DNA of 64,000 nt from Pseudomonas guineae. GTDB lineage: Bacteria > Pseudomonadota > Gammaproteobacteria > Pseudomonadales > Pseudomonadaceae. Shown in pieces: positions 9,128 through 17,775 of the stretch. Position 1 is the first letter of the stretch, and each line of letters opens with the position of its first letter. A program made the position numbers and the translations under genes. The stretch is taken from NCBI RefSeq assembly GCF_900113745.1, contig NZ_FOQL01000001.1:62001-126000 (forward strand), in the 5' to 3' direction. Below the pieces are notes generated by a model that saw only the letters and a list, made by a program, of their open reading frames with translations, did not search any database and was not told the DNA's origin.

Positions 9128-9901
9128 TCAAGACGCCGGGCGCACTGCTTTAATTAGTGACTCCAGCGAATAACCAAACTGCGGCGCTAGTGCAGCATTA
9201 CGACGGTGCAATTCGTCGAGATCAAGCTCCTGATCAATATCCGCTGGCACCAATAACACCACGTTACCCTCCTTCACCGGGCACTCCCAGTAATGCCGGT
9301 GGAAGAGGCCGCGCAATAACGGTGCGCCAAGCGGCTTGCCGTCATTGCCGGCCCACTGGTTGATGATCAGCCAACCGCCGGGGTTGAGCTGCTTCTGGCA
9401 GTTTTCCAGAAAGCGCCAGGCCAGATGTCCCATCGCCGGACCATGGTCGGTATACAGGTCGACAAACAGCAAATCGGTCTTTTCTGCGCTTTCCAGCAGC
9501 TCCAAGGCATCGCCAATGCGAATAGTCAGCCGTGGGTCATCGGCTAGGCCCATGTGCTCCATGGCCAAGCGCGGCACATCGGCGCGCAGCTCGATCACCT
9601 CAACATCGTCCAGCGGCAGAAACTTCAGGCACGCCTGGGTCAGGTTACCGGCACCTAAGCCAAGAAACAGTGCAGTTTCTGGATGCTCGTGACACAACGC
9701 GCCGAGCAGCATGGCGCGGGTGTAGTCGTACTCCAGCCAGCTTGGGTCAGGCATGTAGACGCAGCTTTGCTCGATGGCCTCGCCAAATTCGAGAAAGCGA
9801 TAGGCACCCATCTCAACCACTTGAATCACACCATGGGCATCGTGAACTTCGGCAATCAATACTGGTTCTGGCATTTGATCCACCGGAGGTAAACCTGGCA
9901 T
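9128..9901 (-). CDS. Spermidine synthase-like methyltransferase-fold protein
   Basis: Protein of 257 residues with the polyamine synthase fold. The nucleotide-binding glycine motif LFLGLGAGNLTQ is at about 79-90, an acidic residue ends the next strand (DVEVIELRADVP), and DLLFVDLYTDHGPAMGHL follows. The N-terminal beta domain of true spermidine synthases is shortened and the aminopropyl-acceptor motif is not clear, so real spermidine synthase activity is doubtful. GGAG 8 nt before the ATG supports the start. Convergent with the crotonase gene. Confidence 0.82.
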   Translation of the reverse strand: MPGLPPVDQMPEPVLIAEVHDAHGVIQVVEMGAYRFLEFGEAIEQSCVYMPDPSWLEYDYTRAMLLGALCHEHPETALFLGLGAGNLTQACLKFLPLDDVEVIELRADVPRLAMEHMGLADDPRLTIRIGDALELLESAEKTDLLFVDLYTDHGPAMGHLAWRFLENCQKQLNPGGWLIINQWAGNDGKPLGAPLLRGLFHRHYWECPVKEGNVVLLVPADIDQELDLDELHRRNAALAPQFGYSLESLIKAVRPAS

Positions 9902-10061
9902 CCCTTACTCTCCACCGTGACATCCCCGACCACTTCAGGCTGAGGAAAGGATGCAATTGTCATTGAGGCCCCCCACCTGGGTCACGCAATAATTAGTCAC
10001 CGTGCAGTTCAGTGGTCTAAACACCGAGCCATTACAACTATAAAAAATATCGAGGTTTGAC

Positions 10062-10250
10062 ATATACGCGACTATTGGTGCCGGCCCAATGGACCTCTGC
10101 ACAGCACGTCAACGGCACAAACACGGCATCGACTTTGTCGTTTCGAGCGGCGCGAGGATGTCGGCGGTTTGTGGGACATCGATAATCCGCACAGCATCCT
10201 GTACGACTCCGTGCACCTGTGCTCCATCACGCAGTACAACTTCCACTGCG
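10062..10250 (+). pseudogene. Flavin-containing monooxygenase, N-terminal remnant with frameshift
   Basis: Without a start codon, one frame reads ATIGAGPMDLCTAR...GIDFVV, the FAD-binding GxGxxG strand of class B flavin monooxygenases. At about 10139-10142 the reading shifts and continues FERREDVGGLWDIDNPHS, the next conserved block (acidic residue, DVGGxW). A single-base change explains the shift. After about 60 residues the similarity stops abruptly at a junction with an amidohydrolase fragment in a third frame. Confidence 0.7.
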
Positions 10251-10251
10251 C

Positions 10252-10551
10252 CGCCTTAAGTATGTTCGCGACGCCGAACTGGCCGTTACGTCCTTTTTGG
10301 ACACCGGCCGCGCCGTACATCGCCAGAGTGGCGAGTTGGCTGACTTTATCGGCGTGGATGCTGGCTATATCCGTGTTGGCGACCGCGCTGACCTGACCAT
10401 CATCAACCCGGACGGATTGACGGAGGAACTGGGCGACAGCCATGAAGCGCCCATCGAAGTGCTCGGCCTAGAACGGGTGGTTAAACGCAACGATGCAGCG
10501 GTGGAGGCGACGCTGATCAACGGCTGCATCGCCTACCGCCGAATTAATTAA
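10252..10551 (+). pseudogene. Amidohydrolase (D-aminoacylase-like), C-terminal remnant
   Basis: The frame from about 10252 encodes a typical amidohydrolase C-terminus: FLDTGRAVHRQSGELADFIG, then VGDRADLTIINP, and a final RNDAAVEATLINGCIAYR strand. The catalytic metal-binding barrel is missing entirely. It directly abuts the monooxygenase remnant, so a deletion probably joined two formerly separate genes. Confidence 0.7.
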
Positions 10552-10724
10552 TTCGCCGATGCGCTTGGCCAGCACTAGGGATTTGCCTGCTTCCTGCCAG
10601 GGCGTCATGTGCTGCCGCGCTAGATAGATCGATACAATGGCTCTATTAAGCCTATCGGCTTGAAGCGAATGGCTTATCGGTTACCATGGCCACCTGCCTA
10701 AATCGCCATAAGCCGAGAGCTGAC

Positions 10725-12071
10725 ATGTCGCAAGTCTGGAGCCCTGAAAGCTGGAGAAGTAAACCCATCCAGCAACAACCGCAATACCCCAACGCTGCGC
10801 ATCTGCTGGAGGTTGAGCAAAAGCTCGCCAGTTATCCGCCGCTGGTATTTGCCGGTGAAGCCCGCGAACTGCGCCGCCAGTTTGCCGAGGTGACCCAGGG
10901 CCGCGCGTTTTTGCTGCAGGGCGGTGATTGCGCTGAGAGCTTTGCCGAGTTTTCCGCAGCGAAAATCCGCGACACCTTCAAAGTGCTGCTGCAGATGGCG
11001 ATTGTGATGACCTTTGCAGCTGGTTGCCCGGTGGTCAAAGTCGGGCGCATGGCCGGTCAATTCGCTAAACCGCGCTCGGCCAACGATGAAACCATCGACG
11101 GCGTAACCCTGCCGGCCTACCGTGGCGACATCGTCAACGGTATCGGTTTCGACTCTGCCAGCCGCGTGCCGGACCCGGAGCGTCTGCTGCAGGCCTACCA
11201 CCAGTCCACCGCGTCGCTGAACCTGCTGCGCGCCTTTGCCCAGGGTGGCTTCGCCGACCTGCACCAGGTGCACCAGTGGAACCTCGACTTTATCGCCAAC
11301 TCGGATCTGGGCGAGAAGTACAGCCAATTGGCTGGCCGCATCGACGAAACCCTGGCCTTTATGCGCGCTTGCGGCATGGATGGCGCCACTCAAGTACGTG
11401 AAACCAGCTTCTTCACCGCCCACGAAGCGCTGCTGCTGAATTACGAGCAAGCCTTTGTGCGCAAGGACAGCCTCACCGGCGACTTCTACGACTGCTCGGC
11501 GCATATGCTCTGGATCGGCGACCGCACCCGTCAGCTAGACGGCGCGCATGTCGAGTTCCTCCGTGGCGTCGGTAACCCGATTGGGGTAAAGGTCGGTCCG
11601 AGCATGAACAGCGAAGAGCTGATCCGCCTGATCGACATCCTCAACCCGGACAACGACCCCGGTCGCCTCAACCTGATCGTGCGCATGGGTGCAGACAAGG
11701 TCGAAGCCGGCTTGCCACGCTTGATCCAAACTGTGCAACGCGAAGGTCGCCAGGTGCTGTGGAGCTCCGACCCGATGCACGGCAACACCATCAAGGCCAG
11801 CAGCGGCTACAAAACCCGTGATTTTGCGCAGATTCTCAATGAGGTGAAGCAGTTCTTCGCCGTGCATCAGGCCGAAGGCAGCTACGCCGGCGGGATTCAC
11901 ATTGAGATGACCGGGCAGAACGTCACCGAATGCATCGGCGGCGCACGGCCGATCACCGAGGCGGGCCTGTCGGATCGCTACCACACCCACTGCGATCCGC
12001 GGATGAACGCCGACCAGTCGCTGGAGCTGGCCTTCCTGATCGCTGAAACCCTCAAGCAGGTACGCCGCTAG
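10725..12071 (+). CDS. Class II 3-deoxy-7-phosphoheptulonate synthase
   Basis: First enzyme of the shikimate pathway: condenses phosphoenolpyruvate with erythrose 4-phosphate. From the ATG at 10725 ([10 protein letters not shown]) it has 448 residues, the normal length of the plant-like class II enzyme of Pseudomonas; an ATG 39 bp upstream is the less likely start. Signature segments include QGGDCAESF (about 75-83), [57 protein letters not shown] and TECIGGA. The ribosome site is weak. A GC-rich hairpin follows the stop. Confidence 0.93.
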   Translation: MSQVWSPESWRSKPIQQQPQYPNAAHLLEVEQKLASYPPLVFAGEARELRRQFAEVTQGRAFLLQGGDCAESFAEFSAAKIRDTFKVLLQMAIVMTFAAGCPVVKVGRMAGQFAKPRSANDETIDGVTLPAYRGDIVNGIGFDSASRVPDPERLLQAYHQSTASLNLLRAFAQGGFADLHQVHQWNLDFIANSDLGEKYSQLAGRIDETLAFMRACGMDGATQVRETSFFTAHEALLLNYEQAFVRKDSLTGDFYDCSAHMLWIGDRTRQLDGAHVEFLRGVGNPIGVKVGPSMNSEELIRLIDILNPDNDPGRLNLIVRMGADKVEAGLPRLIQTVQREGRQVLWSSDPMHGNTIKASSGYKTRDFAQILNEVKQFFAVHQAEGSYAGGIHIEMTGQNVTECIGGARPITEAGLSDRYHTHCDPRMNADQSLELAFLIAETLKQVRR

Positions 12072-12076
12072 GCCCT

Positions 12077-12111
12077 TGCCGGCGGCTGATCGGACAGATC
12101 CGCCGCCGGCA
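12077..12111. other. GC-rich hairpin after DAHP synthase
   Basis: A perfect 10-bp inverted repeat TGCCGGCGGC/GCCGCCGGCA with a 15-nt loop lies 6 bp past the synthase stop. There is no T-run, so it may stabilise the mRNA end rather than terminate transcription. Confidence 0.5.
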
Positions 12112-12146
12112 GGTATGGTGAAGAATCACCAAAGGAGGAATCCCTC

Positions 12147-12314
12147 ATGACTTGGTATATCTGGCTGTTTATTATTCTGGTGCTGGGCTCCATCGTCGGC
12201 GGCCTAATGGTGCTGCTGCGTACCGCTAAACCACTGCCGTTGAGCGACGAGCAACTGACCAAGATCCATCAACGCGAACGTGAGCAGGAAGCCAAGGACG
12301 CCGGCGAAAACTAA
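12147..12314 (+). CDS. DUF2897 family membrane miniprotein
   Basis: A 55-residue protein with one N-terminal transmembrane helix (MTWYIWLFIILVLGSIVGG) followed by a charged tail rich in Glu, Lys and Gln. A strong AAAGGAGG lies 8 nt before the ATG. The shape and sequence match the small DUF2897 proteins I know from pseudomonads, whose role is unknown. It sits 75 bp downstream of the DAHP synthase on the same strand. Confidence 0.85.
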   Translation: MTWYIWLFIILVLGSIVGGLMVLLRTAKPLPLSDEQLTKIHQREREQEAKDAGEN

Positions 12315-12373
12315 GGCTAAGTGCCACGCCAGCGCCTCTAATCGCAACCTAAGCTGAGGCCTACGGCTGATGG

Positions 12374-13195
12374 CTAGCGCTCTGCAGCCAGCTTAACCTG
12401 GCCATCACGCGGTAAGACGCCGATCTGATAACGGCTGAAAATCTTTAGCAGCTGGCCGTTGTCACGCAACGACTCAAAGATCGCCATAAACTGCTCAGGG
12501 TCGATGGGTGCGCCCGGACGTAACAGCACATGATGGCGATAGCGCTGATCAATGCGCTCGGAAATCAGCAACTGCTCGGCGTATTGCCGGTTACGCTCAA
12601 GGAAGTCGCCTAAATAAGAACGCGTGACCAACGCAATGTCGGCACGCTGGCGCAAGACCATCAGCAGGCTGCTGTCATGGGAATGATTCAAGGTGGCGTT
12701 GAAGGTTTTGCTCAGGTATTCAGGCTCGGGGTTGAAGCCGGCAAATGCGTAGTTGTAGCCATGATAAAGCGCCAAACGCTTACCGTTTAACGTGTCGAAA
12801 TAGCCTTGATCACGCCCCCGCTCAGCGCGGGCAACGAATATCTCCGAGTCCTCCAGATGCATATCCAGCGCAACGTGCCGAATATGCTGCCAGCCCCAGT
12901 TCGGATTTTCGAAAATCGCCAGATCGAGGCGCCCTTGCTCAAAGTCAGCAAAACGGCGTTTTATGGCCGTTGGCACCATGACAAAACGATAGTCACCCTG
13001 AGCCTGATTAAGCACTGTCAGCAGCTCACTGAGTAAGCCAGGTGACTCTGCTCCGACTTGCTCGGCTTTGAATACATATGGCGGAAAATACACCGCTGCA
13101 ACCCGCACATCCTGCGCAGCTAGCAGCGGCCCGGCTAACGGCAGTGCTATGCATACACTGCCAACTCGACTTAACCAGTGCCTGATAAAGCCCAT
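12374..13195 (-). CDS. Periplasmic solute-binding protein (SBP family 3), paralogue A
   Basis: A 273-residue exported protein of the amino-acid-binding family. After a signal peptide (ending around PLLAAQ) it shows the family start VRVAAVYFPPYVF, an ESPGLLSELLTVLNQ lobe segment and a hinge region HDSSLLMVLRQRADIALVTRSY. No permease or ATPase gene is nearby, so it may act with a distant transporter or as a sensor input. ATG codons at 13207 and 13195 are both possible; I prefer 13195 because the other overlaps the AGGG site. About 40% of its residues look the same as in its neighbour. Confidence 0.85.
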   Translation of the reverse strand: MGFIRHWLSRVGSVCIALPLAGPLLAAQDVRVAAVYFPPYVFKAEQVGAESPGLLSELLTVLNQAQGDYRFVMVPTAIKRRFADFEQGRLDLAIFENPNWGWQHIRHVALDMHLEDSEIFVARAERGRDQGYFDTLNGKRLALYHGYNYAFAGFNPEPEYLSKTFNATLNHSHDSSLLMVLRQRADIALVTRSYLGDFLERNRQYAEQLLISERIDQRYRHHVLLRPGAPIDPEQFMAIFESLRDNGQLLKIFSRYQIGVLPRDGQVKLAAER

Positions 13196-13272
13196 AGCAG
13201 CGCACATCCCTATTTATCAATTTACGCAGACTACTCCAGGAAAACCTGACCGAACAGCGCGCTTTTAGTCAT

Positions 13273-14049
13273 TTATTGGCCGTAAAGGTCACGTAAATGG
13301 TAGCGACTGAGCAATTTGTCCAACTGCTGATTGCGGTGGAGTTGTTTGAGCAGGTCGGCAAATACGGGGGGTGAGATGGTCGACTGCGGGCCAAACAAGG
13401 CTTGATGCTGATAGACCTGATCAACCCGTTGGGAAATCAGCAGTGCGCTGCTTTGTTCGGGGTAGTGCTGCTGGTAAGCGTATAGATAAGACCGCGTCAC
13501 CACCGCTACATCCGCTCGCCCGCGCAGCAGCATGATCAAGTTGCTGTCGTGGGAGTAAGTCAGTACCGCGTTGAATTGATCGGCGAGAAACTGCTTGTCC
13601 GCGTTAAACCCGGCAAAACCATAGTGGTAGCCGCTGTACAGGGCCATGCGCTTGCCCTTGAGCTCATCGAAATAATGCTCGTCACGCCCCGCCTGATGAC
13701 GCGCAACATAGACCTCGGCATCCTCAATCTGCATGCCCAAGGTCTCATACGCGATGTCCTGCCAACCCCAGGCTGGCGATTCGAAAAGCATCAAATCAAA
13801 GCGACCACTTTGCAAGTCGCGATAACGGCGCATGGTCGAGGTGGCCACGAGGGTAAAGTGATAATCGCTCTGCCGTTGATTAAGCGCCTGCAGTAATTCT
13901 GGCAGCAGGCCGCTTGGACGCTCACTTTCCGGTTTAATAATATAGGGTGGAAAATGATAGGCGCCGACTCGCACCTCTTCTGTGGCTTGCGCAACGCAAG
14001 CCACAGAAAGTACCAAGCCCAGTAGCAAACCTCTCAACAGCGTGACCAA
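13273..14049 (-). CDS. Periplasmic solute-binding protein (SBP family 3), paralogue B
   Basis: A 258-residue exported protein closely related to the preceding gene: both have the VRVxAxxFPPY start, GLLPELLQALNQRQSDYHF, a PAWGWQDI segment and YSHDSNLIMLLRGRADVAVVTRSYL. The signal peptide is about residues 1-23, cleaving after AQA. The start is a TTG at 14049 with AGAGG 7 nt upstream. The tandem arrangement on one strand indicates gene duplication. Like its partner it has no transporter genes beside it. Confidence 0.85.
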   Translation of the reverse strand: MVTLLRGLLLGLVLSVACVAQATEEVRVGAYHFPPYIIKPESERPSGLLPELLQALNQRQSDYHFTLVATSTMRRYRDLQSGRFDLMLFESPAWGWQDIAYETLGMQIEDAEVYVARHQAGRDEHYFDELKGKRMALYSGYHYGFAGFNADKQFLADQFNAVLTYSHDSNLIMLLRGRADVAVVTRSYLYAYQQHYPEQSSALLISQRVDQVYQHQALFGPQSTISPPVFADLLKQLHRNQQLDKLLSRYHLRDLYGQ

Positions 14050-14161
14050 ACAGAAACCTCTGAGCAGACGATATATGGCAACTTAGGCGTGGAGTGAAGC
14101 ACTCGCGATCCATTGGCGCCAAAATACTATCAAAATGCCACCTAGGCGTAGCTCAATCTGC

Positions 14162-14785
14162 TTAACCCTCTTTGATGACCAGTGACAATGCCTCTTCGGC
14201 CAGCTGATCGAGGGATATGGCCCCCTCTGGACGGAACCAGGTATTAGTCCAACTCAGCGCCCCCGTGAGCAAGCGACGCATGATGAAGGGATCTGCCTTG
14301 AAGTAACCGGCCGCCTTGGCTTCCCCCAGCACCTCAAGCCAGAGCTGCTCGTAGTTATCACGCAATTCGAGGATAAACGCCTGGCCGGGCGCAGACAGCG
14401 AACGCCATTCATAGACCAGTACCGCCATGGCCTCACCGGTACCGCCCATGATTGACTGCAGCTCACAGCGGATCAGCGCCAGCACGCGGCCGCGCAAATC
14501 GCTCGCATCCGCTAACGATGCCTGCATCAGGGCGGTGTTGTAGCGAATGGTCTCCTCCATCACCGAGCGCAGGATTTCATCCTTACTTTTGAAGTGATGG
14601 AAAATGCTCCCGGACTGAATGCCTACGGCACTGGCCAAATCACGCACCGTAGTGCGCTCGTAGCCCTTACTGCGAAACAGGTGGGCGGCGGTTTGCAGCA
14701 GCTTGCCACGTGCGCTATCCGGGTCAGTGACCTGTCCACTGGCCACCAGGCCCTGCATCACGGCCTGCGCTTGTTGATCATCCAC
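14162..14785 (-). CDS. atuR: TetR-family repressor AtuR
   Basis: A 207-residue TetR repressor. The helix-turn-helix lies at about residues 40-65 (TTVRDLASAVGIQSGSIFHHFKSKDEI), followed by an all-helical ligand domain. It diverges from atuA, and the shared intergenic region contains two near-identical 18-bp palindromes. In P. aeruginosa AtuR represses the atu operon by binding inverted repeats in this spot and is released by an intermediate of citronellol breakdown. Context makes this assignment strong. Confidence 0.9.
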   Translation of the reverse strand: MDDQQAQAVMQGLVASGQVTDPDSARGKLLQTAAHLFRSKGYERTTVRDLASAVGIQSGSIFHHFKSKDEILRSVMEETIRYNTALMQASLADASDLRGRVLALIRCELQSIMGGTGEAMAVLVYEWRSLSAPGQAFILELRDNYEQLWLEVLGEAKAAGYFKADPFIMRRLLTGALSWTNTWFRPEGAISLDQLAEEALSLVIKEG

Positions 14786-14840
14786 GCTAAATACACTCCC
14801 GCTTTATTGCCTTGAACCCAACGCCCCGTGCGTTTGTGCC

Positions 14841-14850
14841 CAAGTGCTTG
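14841..14850. promoter_or_regulatory. Possible weak third AtuR site
   Basis: CAAGTGCTTG is a 10-bp palindrome inside CCCAAGTGCTTGTC. It shares the CAAG/CTTG core of the two strong operators but with no 4-bp spacer. It lies close to the atuR start. Confidence 0.35.
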
Positions 14851-14883
14851 TCATTATTGGTGAAATTTATGCTGAGCCGGGAA

Positions 14884-14901
14884 CCCAAGCAAGCGCTTGG
14901 G
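14884..14901. promoter_or_regulatory. AtuR operator 1
   Basis: CCCAAGC-AAGC-GCTTGGG is an 18-bp inverted repeat with perfect 7-bp arms. It matches operator 2 in arm sequence and spacing. The centres are 57 bp apart, between five and six helical turns. Confidence 0.8.
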
Positions 14902-14940
14902 CATATTTCGCGGTAGAAAGATTCGCCAAGGGGCTTTTAA

Positions 14941-14958
14941 ACCAAGCGCTTGCTTGGT
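14941..14958. promoter_or_regulatory. AtuR operator 2
   Basis: ACCAAGC-GCTT-GCTTGGT, an 18-bp inverted repeat with perfect 7-bp arms, 42 bp before the atuA start. A repressor here would block the atuA promoter or early elongation. Confidence 0.8.
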
Positions 14959-15000
14959 AGCCTTCAGGCCATCTTATTCCTGTGATGCGGGCCTATTCAA

Positions 15001-16788
15001 ATGACTAAAACCGTACGCATCGGCTGCGCTTCCGCCTTTTGGGGCGACACCAGCACCGCCGCCGCCCAGCTGGTGAAGGGTACCGAGCTGGATTATTTGG
15101 TATTCGACTACCTAGCCGAAGTGACCATGTCGATCATGGCCGGCGCGCGAATGAAGAAGCCGGACGCCGGTTACGCCACCGATTTCGTCGAAACCCTCGC
15201 GCCGCTGCTGGCCGAGATTGCGCAGAAGAACATTCGCGTAATCAGCAACGCCGGTGGAGTTAACCCCAGCGCCTGCGCGGCGGCTCTGGCTGCAGCCTGC
15301 GAGCAGGCCGGGGTCGACCTGAAGATTGCCGTGCTGCATGGCGACAACCTGCAACCCAAACTCGGTGAGCTGGCCAAAGCCGGCACGCTAGAGATGTTCA
15401 GCGGCGCGGCGCTGCCGCCATTCTGTGTGTCGGTCAACGCTTACCTAGGTGCACCCGGCATCGTCGAAGCCTTGAAACTCGGTGCGGACATTGTGATTAC
15501 CGGGCGCGTGGTCGACAGCGCGGTGGTCAGCGCCGCCTTGGTACATGAATTCAACTGGGCCTGGAGCGACTACGACCAGCTCGCTCAGGCCGCGCTGGCC
15601 GGGCATATCATCGAATGTGGGGCGCAGTGCACGGGCGGAAATTTTACCGACTGGCAGAGCGTGCCGGACTACGAGCACATCGGTTTCCCGGTGGTGGAAG
15701 TGGCGGCCGATGGCAGCTTTGTCGTCAGCAAACCAGAAGGCAGCGGCGGCCTGATCACGACGTTTACCGTGGGCGAGCAAATGCTCTACGAAATCGGTGA
15801 TCCACGGGCCTATTACCTGCCCGATGTGGTCTGTGATTTCACCCAGGTCGAGCTGAACCAGGCGGGCCCGAACCAGGTTGAGCTAAAAGGCGCGCGCGGC
15901 CTGCCGCCGACCGCTCAATACAAAGTCAGCGCGACCCATCCCGATGGCTTCCGTTGTACCGCCAGCTGCCTGATGGCCGGCATCGATGCGGTGAAAAAAG
16001 CTGAACGGGTCAGTCATGCAATCATCAATAAAACCGAAGAGCTGTTCGCCGAGCGCGGCTGGGGGCCGTACAAAGAAGTGAGCATCGAGCTGCTGGGTTC
16101 CGAAGCCACCTACGGTTCACGCGGCCAGCGTAACGACAGCCGCGAAATCGTGATCAAGATCGCCGTGCGCCATGCCAAAAAAGAAGCTCTGGTGCTGTTC
16201 TCCCGCGAGATCGCCCAGGCTGCCACGGGTATGGCACCGGGATTGACCGGCATTGTTGGTGGCCGCCCTACTGTTTACCCAGTGATCCGCCTGTTCAGCT
16301 TCCTCACTGACAAGAACGACTGCGCTCTAGAAGTAGAACTGAACGGTGAACGCACGCCCGTGACCCTGCCGCAGCTCGCCGTATTGGATAGCGCGCAGAT
16401 CGCAGCTGATGTCGCCGCGCCACTGCCGAGCGGTGAGGCCGACACCACAGTGCCGCTGATCAAACTGGCCGTGGCGCGCTCCGGCGACAAAGGCAACCAC
16501 AGCAATATCGGCGTCATGGCCAGAAAGCCCGAGTACTTGGCCTGGATCGCGGCTGCATTGAGCGAGGCGGCTGTGGCCGAATGGATGCAGCACGCCCTGG
16601 ATCCGCAAAGCGGCAAAGTCACACGCTGGCACCTGCCCGCCAGCCATAGCCTGAACTTCTTGCTGGAAAACGCCCTGGGCGGCGGAGGCATTGCCTCCTT
16701 ACGCATCGATCCGCAAGGCAAGGCCTTTGCCCAACAGTTGCTGGAGTTTCCGGTGCCGGTACCCAGCGCATTGGCCGAGAATTTGTAG
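15001..16788 (+). CDS. atuA: Acyclic terpene utilisation protein AtuA
   Basis: A 595-residue protein of the DUF1446 family, required for growth on citronellol and geraniol in P. aeruginosa; its reaction is not established. The N-terminus [17 protein letters not shown] and the segment [11 protein letters not shown] (about 80-90) are typical, as is the C-terminal domain [18 protein letters not shown] (about 494-511), a second conserved unit. It opens the operon, directly after the AtuR operators. No strong ribosome site is visible. Its TAG stop lies inside the first repeat element of the operon. Confidence 0.93.
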   Translation: MTKTVRIGCASAFWGDTSTAAAQLVKGTELDYLVFDYLAEVTMSIMAGARMKKPDAGYATDFVETLAPLLAEIAQKNIRVISNAGGVNPSACAAALAAACEQAGVDLKIAVLHGDNLQPKLGELAKAGTLEMFSGAALPPFCVSVNAYLGAPGIVEALKLGADIVITGRVVDSAVVSAALVHEFNWAWSDYDQLAQAALAGHIIECGAQCTGGNFTDWQSVPDYEHIGFPVVEVAADGSFVVSKPEGSGGLITTFTVGEQMLYEIGDPRAYYLPDVVCDFTQVELNQAGPNQVELKGARGLPPTAQYKVSATHPDGFRCTASCLMAGIDAVKKAERVSHAIINKTEELFAERGWGPYKEVSIELLGSEATYGSRGQRNDSREIVIKIAVRHAKKEALVLFSREIAQAATGMAPGLTGIVGGRPTVYPVIRLFSFLTDKNDCALEVELNGERTPVTLPQLAVLDSAQIAADVAAPLPSGEADTTVPLIKLAVARSGDKGNHSNIGVMARKPEYLAWIAAALSEAAVAEWMQHALDPQSGKVTRWHLPASHSLNFLLENALGGGGIASLRIDPQGKAFAQQLLEFPVPVPSALAENL

Positions 16789-16828
16789 GGTGGATCGGGG
16801 CGCGTAGCTGACGCTTCATCCATCCACC
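16785..16828. repeat. REP-like element, copy 1 (partial), atuA-atuB gap
   Basis: Begins GTAGGGTGGAT and ends CATCCATCCACC. It matches the left half of the three full copies at 20582, 21665 and 23815. Its first bases supply the stop codon of atuA. Two more hairpins follow directly (CCACCAG/CTGGTGG and GGACAAC/GTTGTCC, to 16860). Confidence 0.75.
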
Positions 16829-16901
16829 AGCTCCTGGTGGACAACGCTGCGCGGTTGTCCACGGGCAGGCCAACCTGACTACGACTAGGACGATAAAAAC
16901 A

Positions 16902-17771
16902 ATGACATACGACTCAGTCTTTAAACCCGGCCTGTTTAGCGGCCAGACCATCATGGTCACCGGTGGCGGCAGCGGAATCGGCCGTTGTACCGCCCATGAA
17001 CTGGCGAATCTAGGTGCCCACGTGGTGCTGGTTGGACGCAAGCTGGAAAAACTTGAAACCGCCTGCGGCGAAATTATTGAAGACGGCGGCAGCGCCAGCC
17101 TTCAGGTCTGCGATATCCGCGATGAAGAGGCTGTCAAGGCCATGGTTAAAGCCGTGATCGCCGAGCGCGGGCAGATTCATCACCTGGTCAATAACGCCGG
17201 CGGCCAGTTCCCAGCGCCGCTGGTAGGCATCAACCAGAAAGGCTTCGAGACCGTGGTACGCACCAACCTGGTCGGCGGCTTTCTGATTGCCAAGGAAGTC
17301 TTCCTGCAGAGCATGAGCAAACACGGTGGCAGCATCGTCAACATGCTCGCCGACATGTGGGGCGGCATGCCGGGCATGGGCCACTCGGGCGCAGCGCGCG
17401 CTGGCATGGAGAACTTCACCAAAACCGCCGCCTACGAATGGGGCCACGCCGGCGTACGAGTGAATGCCGTGGCACCGGGCTGGATCGCCTCAAGCGGCAT
17501 GGACACCTACCCCGAGTCGATGAAAACCATGATCCGCTCACTCAAGGACCACGTGCCGTTGCAACGCATCGGCAGCGAATCCGAGGTGGCGGCGGCCATC
17601 GTTTTCCTACTTACGCCAGGGGCGAATTTTATCAGCGGCAACACCATCCGCATCGACGGCGCCGCCAGCCAAGGCACACGTGCCTGGACGCTGGGCAAAG
17701 CGAAAAACAGCGAAACCTATAACGGTTTTCATCGGGCCTACATGCCTGACGTGCTCAAGGGCGAGGAGTAA
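16902..17771 (+). CDS. atuB: Short-chain dehydrogenase AtuB (citronellol/citronellal oxidation)
   Basis: SDR of 289 residues, thought to oxidise the terpene alcohol or aldehyde before CoA activation. The motif TGGGSGIGRC is at about 21-30, NNAGG at about 95-99. The segment around LADMWGGMPGMGHSGAARAG (about 148-167) replaces the usual YxxxK motif: a classical catalytic Tyr followed by Lys at i+4 is not visible there, as in the peroxisomal 2,4-dienoyl-CoA reductase-like branch. A 4-bp gap to atuC suggests coupling. Confidence 0.88.
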   Translation: MTYDSVFKPGLFSGQTIMVTGGGSGIGRCTAHELANLGAHVVLVGRKLEKLETACGEIIEDGGSASLQVCDIRDEEAVKAMVKAVIAERGQIHHLVNNAGGQFPAPLVGINQKGFETVVRTNLVGGFLIAKEVFLQSMSKHGGSIVNMLADMWGGMPGMGHSGAARAGMENFTKTAAYEWGHAGVRVNAVAPGWIASSGMDTYPESMKTMIRSLKDHVPLQRIGSESEVAAAIVFLLTPGANFISGNTIRIDGAASQGTRAWTLGKAKNSETYNGFHRAYMPDVLKGEE

Positions 17772-17775
17772 CGTT

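Noticed and set aside
9128..9901. Genuine spermidine synthase SpeE
   Set aside because: The fold motifs are there but the N-terminal domain is short, the putrescine-site motif is unclear and no speD is nearby, so only the fold is claimed.
10552..10640. Further gene remnant before the DAHP synthase (minus-strand PWQEAGKSLVLAKRIGE)
   Set aside because: Only about 20 codons are open and I cannot tie them to a family.
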